Assembly: GCF_900107745.1 (NCBI RefSeq)
Contig: NZ_FNRO01000013.1
Span: 1-64,000, forward strand
Direction: 5' to 3'
Length of the DNA: 64,000 nucleotides
Source of the DNA: Variovorax sp. YR216
GTDB taxonomy: Bacteria; Pseudomonadota; Gammaproteobacteria; Burkholderiales; Burkholderiaceae_C
A program made the translations under genes and the position numbers. Below are positions 1 through 6,671 of this stretch, in pieces (position 1 is the first letter of the stretch; every line of letters begins with the position of its first letter). The notes below the pieces were generated by a model, which saw nothing but the letters and a program-made list of their open reading frames with translations, did not search any database and was not told where the DNA came from.

Positions 1-768
1 GGCCTGCGGGAGGTATTGATCACCGGCGGCCTCGCGCCGATCACGAATCGGCCGGTCGACGAGGTCTACGCGGCGACATGGGCGCGCGTGCGCGAAGCGA
101 ACCAGCGCTATCACGCGCGATACCCAGGAGACCTCGATCGTTTGCGGACGATCCTGCGCCGGCTCGACGAGGACGATGTCCGCTTGCCCAACGGCGACCG
201 CCTCACATCGCGTCGGTTTCGGCAGACCGGAATGTGGCTCGGCGACAGCGCCGGGTTCGAACGGCTGCACCACCTGCTCGAGCTGCCCTTCGGCTCGGCC
301 GCATTCATGGTCGACGCGCAGATGGCGTCATCCTGGGAGCGCAATCCGATCTACGCGACGCTCCATGAGTCCTCGTACGCCGACGGGGGTGCCACTCGCT
401 GGTCGGCACACCGGCTCGCGCCCGAGGAGGCGATGACTGGCGACCTCCTCGGCGCGGAGCACGTCTTCCCTTGGATGTGGGACGACTACGCGGGCTTACG
501 CGCGCACCGCGAGGTGGCGCAGCTTCTGGCCGAGCATCCATGGCCGCGCCTGTACGACGCTGACCGCCTCGCCCGCAATGAGGTCCCAGTGGCAGCAACC
601 GTGTACGTCGACGATGTCTACGTAGAGCGATCATTTGCCGAGGAGACGGCCCGTGGCGTTCGTGGGCTGCGGGCCTGGGTTACCAACGAGTACGCCCACA
701 ACGGCCTGCGGGCCGATGGCGAGCGCATCGTGGGTCGCCTGCTCGACATGGTCCGCGGCCGGGCGTGA
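1..768 (+). CDS. Proline iminopeptidase-like alpha/beta hydrolase, C-terminal part
   Basis: The frame is open from the first base and the gene starts before the window; 255 codons are visible, ending in TGA. The segment resembles the C-terminal half of S33-family prolyl aminopeptidases of the actinobacterial/proteobacterial type. It begins just after the nucleophile region with LREVLITGGLAPI and contains a long helical lid (residues about 20-150). The catalytic Asp/His region follows, with the typical HVFPWMWDDYAGLRAHREVA and VYVDDVYVE segments. These enzymes release N-terminal proline or hydrolyse small peptides and esters in the cytoplasm. The nucleophile serine lies upstream of the window, so activity cannot be judged. 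A short perfect hairpin lies 110 bp downstream. It is either cargo of the Tn7-like element or residual chromosome. Confidence 0.7.
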   Translation, partial: GLREVLITGGLAPITNRPVDEVYAATWARVREANQRYHARYPGDLDRLRTILRRLDEDDVRLPNGDRLTSRRFRQTGMWLGDSAGFERLHHLLELPFGSAAFMVDAQMASSWERNPIYATLHESSYADGGATRWSAHRLAPEEAMTGDLLGAEHVFPWMWDDYAGLRAHREVAQLLAEHPWPRLYDADRLARNEVPVAATVYVDDVYVERSFAEETARGVRGLRAWVTNEYAHNGLRADGERIVGRLLDMVRGRA

Positions 769-877
769 GCCGATGGACGGGGCCTTCGCGTATCCAGCAA
801 AGGAATATCTGCTGGTTTTGCAAACCTGTACAAACGGGCCCAGCCATCCATTTCTGGATATGGGACTATTCAGAAAC

Positions 878-901
878 GAGCCTGCAGTGTGCCGCAGGCT
901 C
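878..901 (+). other. 8-bp perfect hairpin after the peptidase gene
   Basis: GAGCCTGC (878-885) pairs with GCAGGCTC (894-901) across an 8-nt loop. No T-run follows, so it is not a canonical intrinsic terminator, but it could stabilise the 3' end of the upstream transcript. The rest of 769-1082 shows nothing recognisable. Confidence 0.35.
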
Positions 902-1082
902 TCGATCGCCAACGCTTGCAAACGCTGAAAAGAGCCAGGGTTGCTTCCACTGCAGCGAGCAGGCCGGTCCCGGAGATGCGTTCGCGCGCTCTCTGCTCGG
1001 TCGCAATATCGGCTTTCGACTTTCACTCACAGCGAACCGCTATTCACTTGTAATCGGGCCGCCAATCGCCCATGGTGTCACG

Positions 1083-1730
1083 ATGAAACCGGCCTCATTG
1101 CCTGCGAACTCTCCTCGCCAAATTACTCTGGCGTTTCACTTCAGGTACATCATGCCGGGAGAGTTCCTCGATATGAACGAGGTCGCCGTGTTGCTCCTCG
1201 CCCGGGTCATTCGTGCGGTAAGGCGGGATCTGAGCAAAACGGGCAGTCTGCTCCTGCGTGCGGGTCATTTGCTCTACACCGCGGATTTACACAGGCCGCT
1301 GGGTCCCGCCCTTCGCAATTCGCACATCCATACAGCCAAGCGACGTTTTCTTGGAGGGGCCCAACGCCAGATCAGAGACTATCTGGTTCCCTTGGACCGG
1401 ACCTTTGTGGTCGTTGTCTCCGGGCGCGTGGAAGGGCGGCAGAGGCCATGGAGTGATCGCCTGCGGCGTCACTTGAGGCATCCGTTTCTCTTTAGCTTGG
1501 AAGTCGATCCTGACGATCCAGCGCAAGAAGCGGTCTACCTGCGACAAAACAGCGCCGTCGGGGAACTGGCGGGAGGCTGGTCGATGGCGGTAGATCTTGA
1601 GGCGCTAGACTTCGAGCCGAACATTTTCGAGATGCTCGACCGACTTGGCATCAGCCATGAATTCTCCGCACCGGCGCTTCGAACGCTCGTGGAAATGCTG
1701 TCGACTCCGCTGGGTCAGGGCAAGCGATGA
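1083..1730 (+). CDS. Hypothetical protein
   Basis: I do not recognise the family. The frame is open from 765, but the upstream part reads like non-coding sequence (Trp/Cys-rich, no homology signal). I therefore place the start at the ATG at 1083, giving 215 residues; 1152 and 1173 are alternatives. The predicted protein has an amphipathic stretch (NEVAVLLLARVIRAVRRDL), a basic middle rich in Arg/His, and a more acidic C-terminal region (ELAGGWSMAVDLEALDFEPN). No signal peptide or membrane span is evident. It is isolated on the plus strand between the peptidase and a minus-strand cluster. It may be a decayed or island-specific gene. Confidence 0.35.
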   Translation: MKPASLPANSPRQITLAFHFRYIMPGEFLDMNEVAVLLLARVIRAVRRDLSKTGSLLLRAGHLLYTADLHRPLGPALRNSHIHTAKRRFLGGAQRQIRDYLVPLDRTFVVVVSGRVEGRQRPWSDRLRRHLRHPFLFSLEVDPDDPAQEAVYLRQNSAVGELAGGWSMAVDLEALDFEPNIFEMLDRLGISHEFSAPALRTLVEMLSTPLGQGKR

Positions 1731-1813
1731 AGTGAGTTCGCATGGTCCCGAACGCGACAGGATGCTTCATTTGTTCGTCCATCTTTTGCTCGGTATGACG
1801 AATGCTTGCCAGA

Positions 1814-2149
1814 TTAGGACGGAGCCCAACCCAACGCACCCAGCCATCCATCGTCCTTGGCTTTCGTGACGAGATGCGGTGGGTCCCAAGGTCTGTCCGG
1901 CATCCAGCGTACCGACAAGAGCTTTCTATATGTTCCTGCCGGCCACACATCGATAAGGCATGACGTAGCGGCATCAGTTGGAAACAGGAGGATGCCCTCG
2001 GTCAGGAATATTCTGAACTCGGAGGTTTCCAATACCCAATGGCCAGGCATGTTGGGCTCCCAGGCTGAGTATTTGCCTTCGGCGCGTACCCATGGGGTGA
2101 GCGTTGCAATTGCCCAGTTCGCGAGGTCAAGCCGTTCCTGTGCTGTCAT
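1814..2149 (-). CDS. Hypothetical protein (small, cargo region)
   Basis: The frame extends upstream to 2410, but the region from MTAQERLDLANWAI onward looks coding, so the ATG at 2149 is chosen (111 residues). The product is soluble, with a helical N-terminus and a Trp-rich remainder (WVRAEGKYSAWEP, RWMPDRPWDPPH). No domain is recognised. It may be the last gene of the minus-strand series that begins at 5884, but 280 bp separate it from the gene upstream. The function is unknown. Confidence 0.4.
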   Translation of the reverse strand: MTAQERLDLANWAIATLTPWVRAEGKYSAWEPNMPGHWVLETSEFRIFLTEGILLFPTDAATSCLIDVWPAGTYRKLLSVRWMPDRPWDPPHLVTKAKDDGWLGALGWAPS

Positions 2150-2428
2150 TGCAATGTCCTTGAGAAAGCTATTGGAGGCGTTGCATGAGCCCGGCGTCCA
2201 TGGCCTTGATGTGCTGCGGATGAGGTGCGACGCCGCATCCGAGTAGCCCAAGGCCTGTCTTATGACCCTACTGGAGTCGCCGGCTGCTTTGGGATCGGAG
2301 TTCACGGCATTGCTGCCCATCTCGGTAACGAGCGGATTGTCGCGCGGGCCCGACCGCAACGGCCATCTGGGAGGAACACGGGTACCGATGCCCCCCGTCG
2401 CTGCTGGCAAGGTGAGCCTCGCTCTCGG

Positions 2429-2755
2429 TCAGATTCCTTTGCATGCGCGTCGAACCATCCAGTCGATCTCGGGTTCGGTGAACCCCCATGGCTTGGCTCG
2501 AATACCTACCGCCATTCGCCTCTCGAGTTCCGCGCGGTCCCAGGCAGGATTGGCCTCGAGCTTTCGGCGGGCATAACGACTCAACTGCGTCACCAAGTCT
2601 GCGCAGACGACGTACCGCAACGCAAGCTCTTCGTCGGTCCACCCCGACACGAAGGCGTCGTCGACTTTGCGAAGCAGCAGCTTGGGCTGGGCGCCGGGCA
2701 CGGCGCCAGGCCGCGGATCGCGTGGAAAGTCCTCGGGAATCTTGGTTGGTGTCAT
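2429..2755 (-). CDS. Hypothetical small helical protein
   Basis: A 108-residue protein, starting at ATG 2755, 67 bp downstream of the HAD-like gene and on the same strand. It is basic, largely alpha-helical and soluble. The mid-section WTDEELALRYVVCADLV and the C-terminal WGFTEPEIDWMVRRACKGI look like two small helical bundles, with 'TDEEL' and 'TEPEIDWM' as paired helix caps. I do not recognise a family. Its placement suggests it belongs to the same operon as the phosphoesterase/Xre/HAD genes. The amino-acid composition is protein-like and the frame is free of rare features, so it is probably real. Confidence 0.5.
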   Translation of the reverse strand: MTPTKIPEDFPRDPRPGAVPGAQPKLLLRKVDDAFVSGWTDEELALRYVVCADLVTQLSRYARRKLEANPAWDRAELERRMAVGIRAKPWGFTEPEIDWMVRRACKGI

Positions 2756-2822
2756 CTGCAGCCTTCCTGAGGCTTAGTCCGGGCAAGCGTGAGGGCTCCC
2801 ATGTCGCCTTGCATGGACGGTC

Positions 2823-3296
2823 CTATACGGCAACACGGAGCAGCCAGTTCTTCAGTCGCTGCTGCGTTTCCTTGCTCGAAAGTCCTGTCCCGGGCTCACA
2901 CGCCAGCAAGGTGGCCGGAAACCCACGAGGAAACTCATCGACCTGGTCGTCCAGAACGAGCGCATCCGTGACTTGCGGATGCTCGCGAAGGAATCGCTCG
3001 ATCGCGGTTGCCTTGGGCCCTTCATCCACAGCTCCAAGCAGCCTGTCAGCCACCGGCTCAAGAAAATCCGTGAGCTCTGGTGCCGAGAAATGTTCACGCC
3101 AGCTTGAATGAATGACGACCTGGACGTCGTCGAAGGGCTCCAGCAGCGCCGCGAGCAGGTCAATCCATTCGAACGGCAAAGTCGTGCCAGGTGGCTCTCC
3201 CGCCGGATGCAAGACGCCATCGAAGTGAAAACTGCTCTCATCCCTTAATTCATCTTCCTCAAGATTGAGACCGGGCGCGCTGTCGGGCGCAGTCAC
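2823..3296 (-). CDS. HAD-like domain protein, nucleophile Asp replaced by His
   Basis: The GTG at 3296 overlaps the stop of the Xre gene (GTGA), giving 157 residues and translational coupling. The protein resembles the HAD domain family seen in 'Swiss Army Knife' RNA-repair proteins. Motif I is FHFDGVLHP, motif II is VVIHSSWREHF, and a late acidic motif is DALVLDDQVDEFP. In active HAD phosphatases motif I is DxD and the first Asp is the nucleophile; here it is His (residues 29-31 region, H-F-D), confirmed in the DNA as CAC TTC GAT. The second Asp and the Ser of motif II are kept. It may be a non-catalytic or altered-chemistry HAD. It sits where a toxin would be expected after a MbcA/ParS-type antitoxin. 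Confidence 0.7.
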   Translation of the reverse strand: MTAPDSAPGLNLEEDELRDESSFHFDGVLHPAGEPPGTTLPFEWIDLLAALLEPFDDVQVVIHSSWREHFSAPELTDFLEPVADRLLGAVDEGPKATAIERFLREHPQVTDALVLDDQVDEFPRGFPATLLACEPGTGLSSKETQQRLKNWLLRVAV

Positions 3297-3850
3297 GCGT
3301 ACGTTCCGCTTCTGATCTTTCCCAACAGGTCGTCTATCAACGTCAGGCCGGACCGCGTGGACAGGAACTCGGCAGGGCGCCGTCCTGCAAGCGCCGGAAC
3401 CGGCGACTTGAGCCAGGTAGCTATCCACCGAGCGGGATCGAAGTCATCGGCGCCGCCGGCCTCCTGCACCATGACAGCAGCGCAGCCAATGAGGCAAGCC
3501 AGTCCAATTGCTCGATCGCCGTCGCCAGTCGCCAGAGGTTTGAAGTCCCTCCTGTGCCTTCTCAGCGTGGCCGCCGAGATGCCGAGTGCTCGGGTCAGAA
3601 AGTTCAGCGGCACGTCCATCAGCGCAGCGAGATCTTCAACGACATGCGCGGGCACTCCCTGCTCGACCACCGCGATGCGCGTCCATCCATCGGCAATAGA
3701 CATCAGCACACAGAATGCAAAGGCTTCGCCGCGTGGATCGCGGCCTTGCTTCACGCGCGAATGTTGCGTACCCCGCTTCGCCTTCGATTGCATGGCGTCC
3801 TCACGGATCCGCTCGATGCCGGGAGATGAACCCCGACCCCGCGATTTCAT
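3293..3850 (-). CDS. Xre/MbcA/ParS-family antitoxin-like regulator
   Basis: 185 residues from the ATG at 3850 (ATGA overlap with the gene upstream); a later ATG at 3793 is possible. After a basic N-terminal tail it has a helix-turn-helix region (MDVPLNFLTRALGISAATLRRH) and a C-terminal DUF2384-type toxin-binding domain ending FLSTRSGLTLIDDLLGKIRSGTYA. This layout is that of Xre antitoxins of RES-Xre systems. The C-terminal helix bundle normally caps a RES toxin and the HTH autorepresses the operon. No RES-domain gene follows; instead a HAD-like gene overlaps its stop codon. It could be an antitoxin to that protein or a stand-alone regulator of the phosphoesterase operon. Confidence 0.75.
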   Translation of the reverse strand: MKSRGRGSSPGIERIREDAMQSKAKRGTQHSRVKQGRDPRGEAFAFCVLMSIADGWTRIAVVEQGVPAHVVEDLAALMDVPLNFLTRALGISAATLRRHRRDFKPLATGDGDRAIGLACLIGCAAVMVQEAGGADDFDPARWIATWLKSPVPALAGRRPAEFLSTRSGLTLIDDLLGKIRSGTYA

Positions 3851-4275
3851 TCATCTGACTCTCCAGGGAGCGGCGAGTCGGGGTCCCGCCCGCTGTGGGA
3901 AGGGTCAGTGCCTTCTTGCCGTGCCCAGTAGAAGTCGGTGACATCGCGCCACGGCGGCATGAGTTCGATGGCCCGCATCTCGATCAACGCCCTGGCGTGC
4001 TCGTCTTCGCTTGGTGCGCCCACCAATTTGTATCGCCTCCCGGATGACGTGATCGCCTCGCGCATGCACAGGGAGAGGACCGCAGACGTCAAGCGAATCG
4101 TTGGACGTTCGAGCAGAAAGCCGATGAGGTGAATGTCGCCGTCGCCGCTCATCAGCACACGCCACTGGACCAACTCCATATGCGGTTGCTGCTCGATGGG
4201 CGGTGCGGCTCTGCGATTGACAATCAGCAGGCCTGGCAGGAACTCCGCGTCTCCGGGACGATAGATGGGATTCAT
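3847..4275 (-). CDS. Hypothetical protein coupled to the Xre gene
   Basis: 142 residues from ATG 4275; its stop overlaps the Xre start by four bases. No family is recognised. The central part (DIHLIGFLLERPTIRLTSAVLS) is beta-rich and the C-terminal part is acidic and Pro/Ser-rich (DPSHSGRDPDSPLPGESDE), probably disordered. It is soluble with no signal peptide. The tight coupling hypothetical-Xre-HAD argues that the three products work together. It lies 63 bp downstream of the metallophosphoesterase gene. Confidence 0.55.
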   Translation of the reverse strand: MNPIYRPGDAEFLPGLLIVNRRAAPPIEQQPHMELVQWRVLMSGDGDIHLIGFLLERPTIRLTSAVLSLCMREAITSSGRRYKLVGAPSEDEHARALIEMRAIELMPPWRDVTDFYWARQEGTDPSHSGRDPDSPLPGESDE

Positions 4276-4338
4276 GAATCGCTCCTTCGAGTCAAACTTC
4301 TGTACCTGGATTCGGTACGTTTGTCCTTCATTGAGGGA

Positions 4339-5175
4339 CTACACCGTCACGACCAGGCGCGGGTTGAACTGAGCGTTCTCTGCAACCCCAGACGCCGGCA
4401 TGTACCCGCGCGGGTTGCTGAGTACTCGACAGTTGCCCACTCGATAGTCGAACGAGGTGTGCGTGTGCCCATGGACCCAGAGCACCGGAACCGCAAAAAA
4501 CTCGTCGGGCAACTCGCTGATGAAACCGGCGGAAACCCAATCGGACGCGTACCACGGCGCCAGCGACCCGCGGTGCGGCGCGTGATGGGTCAGGACCACG
4601 GTCTTTCCATCGAACGGGGTCTCGAGCCGTTGCTTCAGCCATCGGCGCTGCTCGTGGTGAATGCGCCGCGCGTCCTCACCCCGGAAGATCCTTCCCTCGC
4701 GCTCCTGCCAGGTCCCAGGAAGTGCGCTTCGGTTGGGCACCCGAATCAACCGGAAGTCGTTCAGCGCGTTCTCGACCAGGCGCTCGGCCAGTTCCACATT
4801 GGTCTGCGGGCCCTGGGGTGTCTCGATCGCCAACGCGAAATCCGTCCAGAGGGTAGCGCCGAGGAACCTCACGCCCTCTAGCACGAGTTCGTCGGCATCC
4901 AAAACGTGCACGTGGGTGCGTGCGGCCAGCTCCCGCATAGCCGCCAACGTTCTGTCCATCCGAGTTTGGCGTGACCGTCTGTAGTACTCGTGGTTTCCGG
5001 GCACGAGGATCGCTTGCCTAGACGCCAGCGCCTCGCTCTGCAAAGCCCACTGGACCGCCAGCTCACCCGGCTGATAGATGTCACCGGTGAGCACGGCGAC
5101 GTCGAACTCGAGATGCGTGGGGACCTCGAAGTTCCCAAATTCACAATGCAGGTCGGACAAGACGAGCAGGCGCAT
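4339..5175 (-). CDS. Calcineurin-like metallophosphoesterase
   Basis: 278 residues. All five signature blocks of the dinuclear metallophosphoesterase fold are present in order: SDLHCEF near the N-terminus, TGDIYQ, PGNHEYYR, LTHHAPH and the C-terminal HGHTHTSFD. The enzyme should hydrolyse phosphomono- or diesters using Mn/Fe/Zn in the cytoplasm; the substrate cannot be read from sequence. It starts four bases after the stop of the PPP-type phosphatase gene, so the two phosphatases are almost certainly co-translated. Pairing of two different phosphoesterase subfamilies with an Xre and a HAD-like gene is unusual. Confidence 0.85.
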   Translation of the reverse strand: MRLLVLSDLHCEFGNFEVPTHLEFDVAVLTGDIYQPGELAVQWALQSEALASRQAILVPGNHEYYRRSRQTRMDRTLAAMRELAARTHVHVLDADELVLEGVRFLGATLWTDFALAIETPQGPQTNVELAERLVENALNDFRLIRVPNRSALPGTWQEREGRIFRGEDARRIHHEQRRWLKQRLETPFDGKTVVLTHHAPHRGSLAPWYASDWVSAGFISELPDEFFAVPVLWVHGHTHTSFDYRVGNCRVLSNPRGYMPASGVAENAQFNPRLVVTV

Positions 5176-5179
5176 GACG

Positions 5180-5884
5180 TCAAGCCTTTCCCCCGGCTGA
5201 GCCGTCCGGCGTGTCCGGCGGCAACTCGGGCATCAGCGTATGCAGATTGAGCAGGGTGAAATGGCCCTCCGGCATCCAACCGCCCGTGTCGATGTGGAAC
5301 GCGTTGCCGAGCACCGTCACACCAGGCACCGTCACGTGACCGTGGATGACGGCCCGAACGTTCTTCACGACGCGACGGTACTGGCGCTTGAAGCGAAGGG
5401 GTGCCCAGAGGCAGCACCGAACAAATGGGTGGTCGTCGTCCAGTTGCGCCCAATCGATCGATCGCAGTTCGGACCAGTCGTCGACATAGGAGTCCGAGTG
5501 AACGAGTCCGACGATTCCGATAGGCGTCTCCACCTCGATGACGAGAGGCAGCGCGGACAGCCTCTCGGCGATGGCCACCTGTTCGTTTGCCGGTAGAAGC
5601 TCCAGCCAGTCGCCGCCGTTCATCTTGTGGAACCGGCGGTCGAAGGGTGCACCATTGACGCTGCGCCACGCCATCTGCTCGTGGTTGCCCATGATCGCGT
5701 GCAGCCACGGCTCACCGAGCCACTCCAACACCTGATCCGACTGCGGCCCGCGGTCGATCAAGTCGCCGACGCAGAACAGGCGGTCGACTCTTCCGTCGAA
5801 CTGAACCATCCCCAAGGCCGCTTTCACCTCTGCGAAGCAGCCGTGAATGTCGCCTATGGCGAGGTCGCGGCCCTTTCGGTTCAT
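5180..5884 (-). CDS. PPP-family (lambda/PrpE-like) protein phosphatase
   Basis: Start taken at ATG 5884 (234 residues); the frame continues to a TTG at 5932, but the ATG directly precedes the conserved N-terminus. The motifs are those of bacterial PPP-family serine/threonine or nucleotide phosphatases: AIGDIHGCF, GDLIDRGPQ, MGNHEQM, LVHSD and VIHGHVTVPG. All metal-binding residues are kept. Family members include lambda phosphatase, PrpA/PrpB and Ap4A hydrolases, so the substrate may be a phosphoprotein or a dinucleotide/RNA end. It is the first gene of a minus-strand operon and has a palindromic operator candidate about 120-180 bp upstream. That intergenic region is shared with the divergent EH-repeat/tniQ operon. 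Confidence 0.85.
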   Translation of the reverse strand: MNRKGRDLAIGDIHGCFAEVKAALGMVQFDGRVDRLFCVGDLIDRGPQSDQVLEWLGEPWLHAIMGNHEQMAWRSVNGAPFDRRFHKMNGGDWLELLPANEQVAIAERLSALPLVIEVETPIGIVGLVHSDSYVDDWSELRSIDWAQLDDDHPFVRCCLWAPLRFKRQYRRVVKNVRAVIHGHVTVPGVTVLGNAFHIDTGGWMPEGHFTLLNLHTLMPELPPDTPDGSAGGKA

Positions 5885-6007
5885 GGCGAACGACTTCGAA
5901 TCAAACGAGATTCTTTCCAACTTTGCCCCCAAGTTGCGTCACCAAAGTGGGTTGAAGGGAGACCAAAACTGCCAACAAGCCTATATGGCGCGCAACAAGA
6001 GAGAACG

Positions 6008-6078
6008 CTATAGGATTCATCGAATCTCGTCAATCAGAAGAAGCCGCATAGTCTTTAGCTACGAATCCTATAGGATTC
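6008..6078. promoter_or_regulatory. Operator candidate: 16-bp palindrome plus repeated half-sites
   Basis: GAATCCTATAGGATTC at 6063-6078 is a perfect 16-bp palindrome. Its core CTATAGGATTCA recurs at 6008-6019, exactly 60 bp upstream of the copy at 6068-6079. A half-site AATCCTAT recurs at 6141-6148, just before a possible start codon at 6149. The sites lie between the divergent PPP-phosphatase operon and the EH-repeat/tniQ operon. A dimeric repressor acting on both sides is the simplest reading. The Xre protein encoded at 3293-3850 is a candidate binder, without direct evidence. Confidence 0.55.
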
Positions 6079-6112
6079 AATACGGTCATCGATAGAAGAT
6101 CTCTTCGTGACG

Positions 6113-6661
6113 ATGTTCTCTGACTGTCCCAGCAGATTGAGAAATCCTATGCACGAACACGAGCACGAGCATGAGCGTGAGCATGAGCATGAGCATGAGC
6201 ATGAGCATGAGCATGAGCATGAGCATGAGCATGAGCATGAGAGAGGCACTCTTGCTTTTCCCGATGCAAGGCCGCTTCTTGCAATGTCCCCGCAAGCACT
6301 TGCGAGGACCATCACGGATGAGCGGCACGTCATCCTTACAGAAGCTGCTGAATACTTCCTCATAGCAGAGGGAGATCGGTCGACATCAATCATTGAGTCG
6401 CTATCGCAGCTACGTACTCTACGCCGTGTTCAGTTGCCAGGATGGTCGGCATCGGTGCGGTGCGACCCGAGTGCAGTTCTTCTGGAAGGACTGCGCGAGC
6501 TCTCGATCGGTGAATTTGTCGTTTGGGCGCTTGGCCAGCGCTATCGGATGACGGCAGTCATCGATGATGAATGGTTCTCACACTTTGAACGGCCACCGGC
6601 AATGCATCTCCGCATCCTACGAACTTCTGATCTTCTTAAGTTGCAACGCCGATCGTTCTGA
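6113..6661 (+). CDS. (Glu-His)n-repeat protein upstream of tniQ
   Basis: 182 residues from ATG 6113 (GTG 6107 or ATG 6149 are alternatives; no start has a strong ribosome site). Residues about 14-45 are an almost pure Glu-His alternation, with four His-Glu pairs, one Arg and then ten Glu-His pairs. The rest is a soluble alpha/beta region of about 135 residues (including AMSPQALARTITDERHVIL, GLRELSIGEFVVWALGQRYR, LRILRTSDLLKLQRRSF) with no family I recognise. His/Glu tracts can bind Ni, Zn or Co. The gene ends 10 bp before the tniQ start, so it is co-transcribed with a target selector. It may be a tniQ-associated accessory protein. Confidence 0.6.
   Translation: MFSDCPSRLRNPMHEHEHEHEREHEHEHEHEHEHEHEHEHEHERGTLAFPDARPLLAMSPQALARTITDERHVILTEAAEYFLIAEGDRSTSIIESLSQLRTLRRVQLPGWSASVRCDPSAVLLEGLRELSIGEFVVWALGQRYRMTAVIDDEWFSHFERPPAMHLRILRTSDLLKLQRRSF
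6149..6240 (+). repeat. Hexanucleotide tandem repeat GAGCAT
   Basis: Ten perfect GAGCAT units occupy 6179-6238, preceded by degenerate units (CACGAA, CACGAG, GAGCGT) from 6150. Being a multiple of three, unit gain or loss would change the length of the Glu-His tract without shifting the frame. It is a likely site of slipped-strand length variation. Confidence 0.9.
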
Positions 6662-6671
6662 GGTAACGCCT

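Noticed and set aside
765..1082. N-terminal extension of the 1083-1730 gene
   Set aside because: Composition rich in Trp and Cys, overlap with the hairpin region and no ribosome site suggest it is not translated.
6149..6240. CRISPR array
   Set aside because: The repeats are contiguous 6-mers without spacers and lie within a coding frame.
6086..6393. Minus-strand frames with Met-Leu or Ser-Cys repeats
   Set aside because: They are antisense readings of the GAGCAT repeat; the plus-strand frame continues as normal protein and is coupled to tniQ.
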